DNA from: CAISOG01 sp044375625
GTDB taxonomy: Bacteria > Pseudomonadota > Alphaproteobacteria > CAISOG01
Length of the DNA: 14,112 nucleotides
Reading direction: 5' to 3'
Assembly (NCBI GenBank): GCA_044375625.1
Contig: JBILMH010000042.1
Location: forward strand, 1 to 14,112
Positions 6,464 through 13,485 of the stretch are shown here, piece after piece (position 1 is the first letter of the stretch; each line of letters begins with the position of its first letter). The position numbers and the translations under genes are program-made. Below the pieces are notes generated by a model that was not told the DNA's origin, did not search any database, and worked only from the letters and a program-made list of their open reading frames with translations.

Positions 6464-6745
6464 TTATACTGCCACTTGGTTTGAAAGAGGATGCCGCCCG
6501 ACACCACCTGTCATCCTACCCCTTGTGGGTAGGATCTCCATCCGGTGTTGCAATTCCACCAATGTTTCAAGGTGTAACCGTATATCAGCGTGACGTGCAT
6601 GGGTTAGATTTTGCCCCAGAACCGATAGGACTGTATCTTGCCCAAGCTGCCTTGAGATCCTACCCACAAGGGGTAGGATGACATTGTGAAGCGGAAACAG
6701 ACCAACACATCCAGAATAATCCTGAATTTCCTGTTCCAATCTCAT
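6464..6745 (-). CDS. Doubtful 93-residue ORF spanning the palindromic element
   Basis: This frame opens with an ATG that overlaps the GIY-YIG stop codon (ATGA, 6745-6742) and closes with TAA three bases before the holC ATG. It reads straight through the palindromic element at 6509-6683; the arms give VILPLVGRIS and EILPTRGRMT. I recognise no domain. It may be only the open frame of a mobile repeat, or a linking frame that keeps ribosomes moving from the GIY-YIG gene to holC. Confidence 0.25.
   Translation of the reverse strand: MRLEQEIQDYSGCVGLFPLHNVILPLVGRISRQLGQDTVLSVLGQNLTHARHADIRLHLETLVELQHRMEILPTRGRMTGGVGRHPLSNQVAV
6509..6683. mobile_element. 175-bp palindromic (REPIN/MITE-like) element
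   Basis: The ends (6509-6538 and 6654-6683) are perfect 30-bp inverted copies. Each arm is itself a hairpin with a 9-bp stem, ATCCTACCC / GGGTAGGAT, around a 5-base loop (left arm 6513-6535). Both arms have GTCAT at the outer side. The 115-bp centre has no repeat that I can see. The layout of two REP-type hairpins facing each other is typical of REP doublets or small MITEs. No target-site duplication is evident at the edges. It lies between the GIY-YIG gene and holC. Confidence 0.85.
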
Positions 6746-7050
6746 GACGTCACCCCAAGAATTTTAGGATAAAGATCGATCCATGCTGGGTTAAACCCAT
6801 TGATTAAGTTAATTTTCCACTGACGCGGATACGTCTTAAGCGATTTTTCCCGCTGAATTACTGAAAACACATCCGTCCCTTCTTCATAGTAAACCAGCGT
6901 TTTTAAGCGATACTGTTTAGAAAACCCATCAACAATGCCTGTTCTATGTTGCATAACACGCCTTATCAGATCAGAGGTAACCCCGATGTACAATGCTCCA
7001 TCCTTTCTGTTGGTCATAATATAAACCCAGTAGGATTTTTGCCCGAACAT
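6742..7050 (-). CDS. Small GIY-YIG nuclease domain protein
   Basis: The 102-residue product is a single GIY-YIG domain of the short, stand-alone type (UPF0213/UvrC-N-like). Visible are YWVYIM (7-12, the GIY strand), YIGVTSDLIRRVMQHR (21-36) with the YIG and the catalytic Arg, YRLKTLVYYEE (47-57) and QREKSLKTYPRQWKINLI (66-83) with the metal-binding Glu. Members of this fold cut DNA; the role of the small bacterial ones is mostly unknown. A TTG at 7080 would add 10 residues, but ATG 7050 gives the usual family N-terminus. Neither has a strong Shine-Dalgarno. It sits between pepA and holC next to a palindromic element, which suggests that gene and repeat arrived or spread together. Confidence 0.88.
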   Translation of the reverse strand: MFGQKSYWVYIMTNRKDGALYIGVTSDLIRRVMQHRTGIVDGFSKQYRLKTLVYYEEGTDVFSVIQREKSLKTYPRQWKINLINGFNPAWIDLYPKILGVTS

Positions 7051-7107
7051 CGTGTCGTTGCGAACCCAATTATCATTCAATAACCAGCAGCAACGCCATC
7101 TATCGCC

Positions 7108-8622
7108 CTAACCCTCGTGGTTGTCGGCGATCCACTGATCCAACAGCCGCACGCCAAAGCCTACCGCGCCCTTAGGGGTCACACCCTGATCTTTGTTGGC
7201 CCAGGCTGTGCCCGCAATATCCAAATGCGCCCATTCCGTCCCTGGCTTGATAAATTTGCGCAAAAAGGCTGCTCCATGAGAACTTCCGCCGCCACGAGCA
7301 TCACTAATGTTTTTGATATCGGCCACATCCGACTCGATTTCTTTTTCATACGCACTGTCCAGAGGCATTTGCCACAGCCGTTCACCAGTAGCCTTACCAG
7401 CAGCCAAAAGTTGGTTAGCCAACGATTGATTGGTAGCGTAAAGGCCAGCAAAATGAGCCCCGAAGGTTACCACCATGGCTCCCGTCAAAGTGGCCAGATC
7501 CACCACCACCTTTGGCTTAAACTTATCCTGGGCGTACCACAGCGCATCGGCCAGAATCAATCGCCCTTCAGCATCGGTGTTCAGCACCTCAACCGTTTGA
7601 CCAGACATCGAGGTCACGATGTCACCAGGCCTTAAGGCCTTACCATCGGGCATATTCTCCACACAGGCAATCACCCCAAACACCGTTGCCTTGGCCTTAC
7701 GACCCGCCAGCGCCATCATGGTGCCCAGCACGGCACCCGCGCCGCCCATATCGTATTTCATATCCCACATATTAGCGGCAGGCTTAATCGAAATACCGCC
7801 GGTATCAAAGGTCACGCCCTTACCAACCAATACCACGGGATCCCCCGCCTTGGTTTTGCCCTGGCCATAGTATTTCATCACCACCAGCTTGGATTCTTTC
7901 TCACTGCCCTGCCCGACCGCCAACAGGGTATTCATGCCCAGCTTTTTCATCTCGGCCTCACCCAACACCTCAACCTCAACGCCCAAGTCGGCCAGCTGGC
8001 TGCGGGCGGCATCGGCCATGGTGGCGGGATACAGCACATTGGGGGGCTCGCTGACCAAATCGCGGGTAAAGAACACCCCATCGGCGACCTTTTCCAATCG
8101 GCCATACAAAGCCAATGCCTCTTTCGCGACGGGGGTGGCAATCGCCAACCGCTCCGCCGTCGGCTTATCCTCTGGCTTTAACGTGGTGCGGTATTTGTCA
8201 AAACGATAACTTTTCAGGCAGGTGCCAAACCCGATATTGGCCGCCAAGGCCTCCTCGCTCAGGGCTACCCCCTCCGCGCTATCCGCCACCAGCAGCGCCG
8301 ATTTTTCGCCCAGGCTGTTGATCAGGCCAACCAGCCCCGCCCCCAATTCTTGCGCGGCCAGGGTATCCAGCTTAGCGGGATCGCCCATGCCCAACAGCAC
8401 GATGTGTGACAACATGCTGCCCGCGGGGCTAATCAGGGTCATGACCTCACCCTTTTTTCCCTTAAAGCGGTTGGCATTTTCCAACGTGTTGGCCAACAAG
8501 CCATCCAGCTTTTTATCATGTTCCAGCGCGGTTTTGCCCAGCTTTTTGCCATCATAAACCGCAAAAATCACCACCCCCTTTTTGGGCAGTTGCAGATCGG
8601 TAAAGGAAACTTTGATAGGCAT
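7108..8622 (-). CDS. pepA: Leucyl aminopeptidase (M17 family)
   Basis: PepA is a hexameric cytosolic two-metal enzyme that removes N-terminal residues, with a preference for Leu, in peptide recycling; the E. coli protein also binds DNA. The 504-residue product has normal length. The N-terminal domain is less conserved. The catalytic domain shows VGKGVTFDTGGISIKP (266-281), holding metal ligands Lys268 and Asp273 and catalytic Lys280; KYDMGGAGAV (289-298) with Asp291; and the signature NTDAEGRL (348-355) with Asp350, Glu352 and Arg354. The C-terminal region has ARGGGSSHGAAFL and WAHLDIAGTAW, as in the family. AAGG lies 11 bases before ATG 8622. It follows recR after 126 bases that contain the repeated CGATCAT-T-CGATCAT but no recognised promoter. 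Confidence 0.98.
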   Translation of the reverse strand: MPIKVSFTDLQLPKKGVVIFAVYDGKKLGKTALEHDKKLDGLLANTLENANRFKGKKGEVMTLISPAGSMLSHIVLLGMGDPAKLDTLAAQELGAGLVGLINSLGEKSALLVADSAEGVALSEEALAANIGFGTCLKSYRFDKYRTTLKPEDKPTAERLAIATPVAKEALALYGRLEKVADGVFFTRDLVSEPPNVLYPATMADAARSQLADLGVEVEVLGEAEMKKLGMNTLLAVGQGSEKESKLVVMKYYGQGKTKAGDPVVLVGKGVTFDTGGISIKPAANMWDMKYDMGGAGAVLGTMMALAGRKAKATVFGVIACVENMPDGKALRPGDIVTSMSGQTVEVLNTDAEGRLILADALWYAQDKFKPKVVVDLATLTGAMVVTFGAHFAGLYATNQSLANQLLAAGKATGERLWQMPLDSAYEKEIESDVADIKNISDARGGGSSHGAAFLRKFIKPGTEWAHLDIAGTAWANKDQGVTPKGAVGFGVRLLDQWIADNHEG

Positions 8623-8748
8623 AAGCGCGCACCCTTAAGAAAAAATTGAACCATGCAGATGATCGAATGATCGTTTGATGGCGCTTAGACTGCCAGCTAC
8701 GCCCAACAAAGTAAAGATGGGCGAATGCTACAGAAGCACGAAAAGCCC

Positions 8749-9351
8749 CTAAAAACTGCTGCGTGCCTGGATGGCGGTGGTTAGCGTGCCATCGTCCAGA
8801 TAATCCAGCTCCCCCCCCAGCGGCACGCCAAAGGCTAAGCGGGTCATGCGTATCCCCGTCGGCTTAAGCTGTTCGGTGACGTAAAAGGCGGTGGTTTGCC
8901 CCTCAACCGTGGCATTGGTGGCCAACAGCACCTCACGCACCGCGCCCGCCACCACCCGTTCCAGCAGTTCAGCAATCCGCAAATCGCCTGGCCCCACGCC
9001 ATCCAGCGCTGACAAATGCCCGCCCAGCACGTGATACAGGCCGCGATAGCCGCCGCTGCGCTCGATCGCCCACAAATCCGCCACCTCCTCCACCACGCAC
9101 AGCAGTTGCGGGTCGCGGTTATCATCCTGGCAAATGGCACAAATCGGCGCGGTGTCGAGATTGCCGCAGCGGTCACAGCTTTGCACCTCAGCCTCCACCG
9201 TTGCCAACGCCTGCAACAGCGGTTGCATCAGCGTTTCCCGCTTTTTGATTAGGTGCAATGCCATGCGGCGCGCGCTGCGCTGGCCAAGGCCAGGCATCTT
9301 GCTTAACAGCTTAATCAGCTGCTCCAACGCGCCGGGGGTGGGGGATATCAT
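8749..9351 (-). CDS. recR: Recombination protein RecR
   Basis: RecR acts with RecO (and RecF) to load RecA on gapped DNA. The 200-residue protein is standard in length. In order: helix-hairpin-helix KMPGLGQRSARRMALHLI (18-35), a C4 zinc finger with Cys59, Cys62, Cys71 and Cys74, a TOPRIM domain opening LLCVVEEVAD (83-92), the GLYHVLGG motif (104-111) and the Walker-B-like end GVPLGGELDYLDDGTL. There is no clear Shine-Dalgarno before ATG 9351; a 15-bp tandem duplication sits just upstream. It follows ybaB on the same strand after 55 bases, the usual arrangement. Confidence 0.97.
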   Translation of the reverse strand: MISPTPGALEQLIKLLSKMPGLGQRSARRMALHLIKKRETLMQPLLQALATVEAEVQSCDRCGNLDTAPICAICQDDNRDPQLLCVVEEVADLWAIERSGGYRGLYHVLGGHLSALDGVGPGDLRIAELLERVVAGAVREVLLATNATVEGQTTAFYVTEQLKPTGIRMTRLAFGVPLGGELDYLDDGTLTTAIQARSSF

Positions 9352-9370
9352 GGTTGGTCAGAAACGGGGA

Positions 9371-9400
9371 GATTGGCGGGGAATCGATTGGCGGGGAATC
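9371..9400. repeat. Two 15-bp tandem repeats between ybaB and recR
   Basis: GATTGGCGGGGAATC occurs twice, head to tail, at 9371-9385 and 9386-9400, filling most of the 55-base gap. Its role is unknown; it may be a recent slippage duplication. Confidence 0.92.
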
Positions 9401-9406
9401 GACAGC

Positions 9407-9730
9407 TTAAAACGGCATTTTAAAGCCAGGGGGCAACGGCATGCCGCCCGTAATTTTGGCCATTTCATCGGCCGTTTGCTTATCCAACTTGGCCTTGGCA
9501 TCGTTAAAGGCGGCGATAATCAAATCCTCCAACACCTCAACCTCGGCGGGATCCAACAACGATTTGTCCAGCTTAATCGCCGTCAATTCATTTTTGCCGT
9601 TCAGGGTCAGTTGTACCAGGCCGCCGCCCGCCACGCCATCGACCAAGACATCGCCGGCCTTCGCCTGCATCTCCTGCATCCGGCTTTGCATTTGTTGCGC
9701 CTGACGCATCAGGTTGTTGAGTTGTTTCAT
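9407..9730 (-). CDS. ybaB: Nucleoid-associated protein YbaB/EbfC
   Basis: YbaB/EbfC proteins are small dimeric DNA-binding proteins with a tweezer shape. The 107-residue product begins with the typical helix MKQLNNLMRQAQQMQSRMQE, followed by GVAGGGLVQLTLNGKNELTAIKLD (33-56), DLIIAAFNDAKAK (69-81) and the Gly/Pro-rich end MPLPPGFKMPF. An AGGAG lies 9 bases before ATG 9730, with seven C residues in the spacer. In many bacteria the order is dnaX-ybaB-recR. Here recR follows as expected, but the gene upstream is an AT-rich gene of unknown function rather than dnaX. Confidence 0.95.
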   Translation of the reverse strand: MKQLNNLMRQAQQMQSRMQEMQAKAGDVLVDGVAGGGLVQLTLNGKNELTAIKLDKSLLDPAEVEVLEDLIIAAFNDAKAKLDKQTADEMAKITGGMPLPPGFKMPF

Positions 9731-9802
9731 GGGGGGGCACTCCTGTTGGTTTGGATGGCCGCATTATTGGCCGACTTCGCCCATTTTGGAAGCCCCTTGT
9801 GC

Positions 9803-9820
9803 AGATAGCCCAAGCTATCT
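9803..9820 (-). terminator. Perfect 7-bp hairpin over the stop codon of the AT-rich gene
   Basis: AGATAGC (9803-9809) and GCTATCT (9814-9820) pair perfectly around a 4-base loop. The stop codon of the gene at 9815-10978 lies inside the stem. No T-tract follows on the minus strand, so it may be an RNA-stabilising or partial terminator structure upstream of ybaB. Confidence 0.4.
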
Positions 9821-10978
9821 TCCGGCCACTTGCTCAAGTATGGCCTGCGCCTGCAGTTCTTTAAGTGCCGGAGCGACAAGAAGGGTTCTTTCAGGAAGAA
9901 TTCTTATTACATTAACCTGATCCTCAGTAAGAGGTTGGCGATTAGCAAGACTACCCTTAATGTCGTTCCATAATTTATCGCCAAATTGTTCTTTAAACCA
10001 ATTATTGATAGCGTCAATCTTACATGCTTCAATGACCATTTCATGAAAGTTTATCTCTCTATTTATATCATCATTATAACATCCAATTCTTCGCTTTAAA
10101 AAATTTCCTATTTCTTTTTCATATTCAGTTTCACCAGATAAAAGCGTTAAAGTTGTTAAGGCATTAATGGCACGAATCAGCAATTTATCATCATCTGAAA
10201 TAACATTTGCAGCACTGCCCAAACCGTCCCTAACAGGCCTTGCCCGTTCTGTATATAATAATGCTTGCAGTGATGAAGAACTATTACTAGTAAAATCAAA
10301 TACAGTTTTTAATGTTTTTTTAAATTCATAATATAAACCATCTAATGATCTATTAGTACCTGTTTGATTGCAAAAATCATAATACAAACCAACAAATTTT
10401 GCTGCTTCAGATCCATTTATTAATCCGTTCGGTCGGACTGTGTTGTCTAGTATTTTTTTATTTAAAGTCCCAAAAGTTTTTCGCTTATAAAATTGACCCA
10501 AAGCTGCTCCTGAAACTAACCCAAATAAACCTCCTCTATAAGCTAAATCTTTAGCATCGTATAGCCAATGATAGTTTTTATCAGGAAACTTTATTGGATT
10601 TATATCGCAATCTCTATTGAGGCTATTAGAATAATAATATCGATCAACAGTATTATTTATAGCTTCAAGCTTATCAGAGTTTGTTGTGTTTCCACCCAAA
10701 ATTTCTTCTATTTTTTCTAACTTAAATTTTTCTTTTCCATCATTTACTTCTTTTTCACATTTTTCTCGCGCTTGAGTATTGACAGGGTTGTCATTAACCC
10801 ATCCAGTTTTATAGATATTAAATCCAATATCAACTACGCCAATAGTTATTATCGTGATAGCTCCGCCCCAACCCAGGCATTGCTCCAGAACTTTAGTTGC
10901 CCACAAAGCTCGTCGTTCGGTTGAACCATGGGCAAGATAAGCACCAACGATTGGCCTTGCTTGTGGATTTTTTAACAT
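9815..10978 (-). CDS. AT-rich gene of unknown function, probable membrane protein
   Basis: I do not recognise this 387-residue protein. It has a hydrophobic segment at about 37-57 (WGGAITIITIGVVDIGFNIY), probably membrane-spanning, and a Gly/Ala-rich hydrophobic patch at about 149-163 (GGLFGLVSGAALGQF). Between them is a charged, Asn-rich stretch, and the rest is mostly helical and polar. There are six Cys residues (34, 74, 124, 203, 300, 319). ATG 10978 has AGGAG 7 bases upstream; frames starting further upstream would run through the promoter. Base composition is uneven: the middle is very AT-rich, while the first about 110 and last about 80 bases look like the GC-rich host genes. This and the missing dnaX suggest acquisition by transfer. 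Confidence 0.8.
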   Translation of the reverse strand: MLKNPQARPIVGAYLAHGSTERRALWATKVLEQCLGWGGAITIITIGVVDIGFNIYKTGWVNDNPVNTQAREKCEKEVNDGKEKFKLEKIEEILGGNTTNSDKLEAINNTVDRYYYSNSLNRDCDINPIKFPDKNYHWLYDAKDLAYRGGLFGLVSGAALGQFYKRKTFGTLNKKILDNTVRPNGLINGSEAAKFVGLYYDFCNQTGTNRSLDGLYYEFKKTLKTVFDFTSNSSSSLQALLYTERARPVRDGLGSAANVISDDDKLLIRAINALTTLTLLSGETEYEKEIGNFLKRRIGCYNDDINREINFHEMVIEACKIDAINNWFKEQFGDKLWNDIKGSLANRQPLTEDQVNVIRILPERTLLVAPALKELQAQAILEQVAGR

Positions 10979-11010
10979 TTTAATTCTCCTAAAAAATTTT
11001 AATGAAGACA

Positions 11011-11038
11011 CTTTTAACCAAAAATAAACTTTTGTCAA
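11011..11038 (-). promoter_or_regulatory. Sigma-70-like promoter of the AT-rich gene
   Basis: A perfect -35 TTGACA (11038-11033, minus strand) is spaced 16 bases from TAAAAG (11016-11011), a 4/6 match to the -10 consensus. Transcription would start about 25 bases before ATG 10978, leaving room for the AGGAG site. An AT-rich stretch with an AAAATTTT palindrome lies upstream and could serve as an UP element. Confidence 0.55.
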
Positions 11039-11108
11039 CTGTTAAAATATTATTTTTTAAAATTTTAATAAATAACGTTGTAGTAATGGCAATTTTCTTC
11101 ATTATGTC

Positions 11109-11196
11109 GTCATCCCCGCGCAGGCGGGGATCCATAAGGTGGAAAAGCCAGGGTGTGCGGTGGCAGTTGATGGATTCCCACCTTCGTGGGAATGAC
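11109..11196. mobile_element. 88-bp palindromic REP-type doublet
   Basis: Two 27-base arms (11109-11135 and 11170-11196) are inverted copies with 5 mismatches. The left arm folds with stem CCCCGC/GCGGGG around GCAG; the right with ATTCCCAC/GTGGGAAT around CTTC. Both have GTCAT on the outside and ATCCAT on the inside, and 34 bases separate them. The sequence type is like dispersed repeats common in proteobacterial genomes. The outer GTCAT plus hairpin plus ATC layout is shared with the element at 6509-6683. Confidence 0.85.
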
Positions 11197-11430
11197 AAGG
11201 CTTTTTCCTGCGTCAACCCACCCAGATTTGCGTTTTGCAACTCCCCCGTCTTTCATAACCTTGCCGCAGTTTTTCTTGAACCCGCCCCGCCCTAATCCCA
11301 TCCCACCATCAGCCTTCAGAAATTAAAGTGGGAAAACAACCCCCTTGTCGGGCACAGCCGAATCAGCGAAAATCCAACCCTATCAACCTTTATCCATCGC
11401 CCCCCTTCCCTGGCCTGACAAGTTTTTTCC

Positions 11431-12165
11431 ATGAACCGACAACCGCTAATCGCCCTGACCGCTGATTTTGAGGAGCCCTCAGGTCTAGCGGGCGCCTTTT
11501 CCGCCTATCCCTACTATGCCCTGCGCACCAATTACGCGGGCAGCCTGGCGCAGGCGGGGGCTGTCCCCCTGATGCTGCCCCACCTGCTTGACCAGGTGCA
11601 ACGCTACGCCGACATGATCGACGGGTTGGTGGTAACGGGCGGCGATTTTGACATTCCGCCCGCGCTGTATGGGCAAGGCGAGCAGCACAGCAGCGTGATC
11701 ACCAAACCGCTGCGCACCGAATTTGAATGGGCACTGACGGAGGCGGTGTTGCGGCAGAACAAACCCGTGCTGGGCATCTGCGCGGGCGAACAGCTGTTGG
11801 CCGTGATCTTTAAGGGCGGCAGCCTGATTCAGCATATCCCCGATGAAGTCCCCAACGCGCTGACCCATAAACAGTCGGAGCGGCATTTGTCGGCGCACAG
11901 CGTCGATATTGTCCCCAACACGCTGCTGCACCGATTGGTAGGGTGCAACCAGATGCAGGTTAACAGCCACCATCATCAGGCTGTGCAGCGGGTGGCGGGC
12001 GGATTGATCGTCAACGCCATCGCCCCCGATGGGGTGATTGAGGGGGTGGAGCATCCCGATTACCGCTTTTGCCTAGGCGTGCAGTGGCATCCCGAATTTG
12101 CCATTACCCCCAGTGATAAGGCGATTATTCAAGCCTTTGTGAGGGCGTGCGCTGAATCCGCCTAA
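11431..12165 (+). CDS. Class-I glutamine amidotransferase-like gamma-glutamyl hydrolase (peptidase C26, PuuD-like)
   Basis: C26 enzymes hydrolyse gamma-glutamyl bonds; PuuD acts on gamma-glutamyl-GABA in putrescine breakdown. The 244-residue product has typical length. It opens PLIALTADF, has GLVVTGGDFDIPPALYG (65-81), the nucleophile elbow GICAGEQ with Cys117 (family members more often have GICRG), NSHHHQAV (178-185), and the His-Glu part of the triad in GVQWHPE (His220, Glu222). The exact substrate is not fixed by the sequence, and no putrescine genes are nearby. No clear Shine-Dalgarno precedes ATG 11431. The last 14 bases overlap the start of the pseudouridine synthase gene, so the two are probably co-translated. 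Confidence 0.9.
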   Translation: MNRQPLIALTADFEEPSGLAGAFSAYPYYALRTNYAGSLAQAGAVPLMLPHLLDQVQRYADMIDGLVVTGGDFDIPPALYGQGEQHSSVITKPLRTEFEWALTEAVLRQNKPVLGICAGEQLLAVIFKGGSLIQHIPDEVPNALTHKQSERHLSAHSVDIVPNTLLHRLVGCNQMQVNSHHHQAVQRVAGGLIVNAIAPDGVIEGVEHPDYRFCLGVQWHPEFAITPSDKAIIQAFVRACAESA

Positions 12166-12907
12166 TCCCCCATCCGCCGCCGTTGACGCGCCGCAGCGTA
12201 TCGCCAAATTCCTGGCGCGGGCGGGCGTGGCGTCGCGCCGTGAGATTGAGCGTTGGATTGCCGAGGGGCGGGTGAAGCTGAATGGGCAGCTGCTGACCAC
12301 CCCCGCCACCCTGGTCACGGCGCAGGATAGCATCGTCGTCGATGGTCGCCCGGTGCAGGCGGCGGAATCCACCCGCCTGTGGCGTTATCACAAGCCCTTA
12401 GGGCTGCTGGTCACCCGCTTTGATCCCGAAGGGCGCCCCACCATTTATGATCAGCTGCCGCCCGCCATGGCCAACCTTATTACCGTTGGCCGCCTGGATC
12501 TGAACAGTGAGGGGCTGTTGCTGCTGACCAACGATGGCGCGTTGGCACGGCATTTGGAACATCCCGACAGCGGCTATAAGCGTGTGTATCGGGTGCGTGC
12601 CTTTGGCCTGTTGGATCCGTCCGCCCTGGCCGAGCTGGAACGGGGGGCGGTGGTTGATGGCATCGCCTATGCCCCCGCGATGGTGGATGTGTTGCGGGGC
12701 GCGCCAGGTTGGCAACAGGGGGGGATAGGCAACCACTGGCTGCAAATCACCCTGACCGAGGGCAAAAACCGCGAAGTTCGACGCCTACTGGCCGCCTGTG
12801 GCCTGGCGGTTAACCGCCTTATCCGCACCCACTATGGTTCTTACAGCCTCGACAACCTGCCCATTGGCGCGGTTGAGGAGATTGGTTATAGTCGTTTCAA
12901 TTTATAA
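12152..12907 (+). CDS. rluB: RsuA/RluB-family pseudouridine synthase
   Basis: These enzymes isomerise a specific uridine in ribosomal RNA; RluB acts on 23S and RsuA on 16S, and the sequence alone does not fully decide. The S4 RNA-binding domain is QRIAKFLARAGVASRREIER (15-34) with EGRVKLNG. The catalytic region has GRLDLNSEGLLLLTNDG with Asp116, then YKRVYRVRA, and the closing motif TEGKNREVRRLLAACG. The first ATG/GTG/TTG in frame is GTG 12227, which would cut off half of the S4 domain; the frame is open back to a stop at 12140. The only good candidate is CTG 12152, with GAGGG (12141-12145) six bases upstream, giving 251 residues. It overlaps the amidotransferase gene by 14 bases. Confidence 0.9.
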   Translation: MNPPNPPSAAVDAPQRIAKFLARAGVASRREIERWIAEGRVKLNGQLLTTPATLVTAQDSIVVDGRPVQAAESTRLWRYHKPLGLLVTRFDPEGRPTIYDQLPPAMANLITVGRLDLNSEGLLLLTNDGALARHLEHPDSGYKRVYRVRAFGLLDPSALAELERGAVVDGIAYAPAMVDVLRGAPGWQQGGIGNHWLQITLTEGKNREVRRLLAACGLAVNRLIRTHYGSYSLDNLPIGAVEEIGYSRFNL

Positions 12908-12930
12908 AAATTAATGAGGTTGGCAATAAA

Positions 12931-13485
12931 ATGATCGTTCATATAAATGGTATGCCCGGAGTTGGAAAGTTCACTGTCGCAAAAATCCTGGCAAGAACTC
13001 TTCCAGCCCGGCTTATTGACAATCATCTGATCATCGACCTTGTCGTCAATACCTGCGGTCGGGGAAAGCCAGCGTACATTCCTATGATTCATGAAATCAC
13101 AGAAATAGTTCACAAAACTTTGATCGCATGCTCCGCTAGTGAAACTATCATTTTTACAAACGCACTTGCCAAAGACATCCCTGAGGATGAGGCGCGGCTT
13201 GATGCTGTACGACAGCTTGCCCAGAAGATGAAAAAGCCTTTTATCCCCATACTCCTTCATTGTAGCGAGGGAGAGAATACGGTTCGGCTGCTTAATCCAG
13301 AAAGACAGAACAAGGGGAAGCTCATGGATCAGGAGGATCTCAAAAATTTGATTGCGAATTATAAAATAGCCCACCCCGAAGAGCACAAAAACGCATTGGT
13401 TATAGATACCACAAAACTTAACCCCGAAGAGACTGCTGATCGCATTGCTCGCCACATAACATCTTGCACATTTGTGGAGATTTAA
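12931..13485 (+). CDS. Small P-loop kinase-like ATPase
   Basis: The product of 184 residues is a single P-loop domain of the small AAA/kinase-like type. It begins MIVHINGMPGVGKFTVAKILA, where the P-loop has Phe14 then Thr15 after Lys13 instead of Ser/Thr directly; similar GK-x-T loops occur in this family. DNHLIIDLV follows, then ETIIFTNALAKD (71-82), typical of an ATP-lid and Walker-B-like strand, and FIPILLHCSEGENTVRLLNPER (104-125). The substrate is unknown; phosphorylation of a small molecule is a reasonable guess from the fold. GAGG lies 11 bases before the ATG. Base composition is clearly lower in GC than the preceding gene (23 bases away) or rne, so it may be a recent arrival. Confidence 0.8.
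   Translation: MIVHINGMPGVGKFTVAKILARTLPARLIDNHLIIDLVVNTCGRGKPAYIPMIHEITEIVHKTLIACSASETIIFTNALAKDIPEDEARLDAVRQLAQKMKKPFIPILLHCSEGENTVRLLNPERQNKGKLMDQEDLKNLIANYKIAHPEEHKNALVIDTTKLNPEETADRIARHITSCTFVEI

Larger units (their letters stand above)
10979..11430. other. Intergenic region between the divergent AT-rich gene and the amidotransferase gene
   Basis: No gene is supported in these 452 bases. The AT-rich left part (10979-11100) carries the promoter of the gene at 9815-10978. A palindromic doublet fills 11109-11196. The remainder (11197-11430) is C-rich and G-poor on the plus strand and leads into the amidotransferase gene. I see no good promoter or Shine-Dalgarno for that gene here. Confidence 0.7.

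Noticed and set aside
6509..6683. The palindromic element as an intrinsic terminator between the GIY-YIG gene and holC
   Set aside because: No T-tract follows either hairpin, and the doublet layout recurs at 11109-11196 outside a gene end, so a dispersed repeat explains it better.
8640..8748. Possible tRNA or small RNA between recR and pepA
   Set aside because: No cloverleaf, CCA end or T-loop consensus is present; only a short repeated CGATCAT is seen.
9134..9808. A 224-codon plus-strand frame opposite recR and ybaB
   Set aside because: Both genes on the other strand are certain, and this frame shows no domain or Shine-Dalgarno.
6509..11196. A CRISPR array made from the repeated palindromes
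   Set aside because: There are only two doublets, 4.4 kb apart, with differing sequences and no regular spacers or cas genes.
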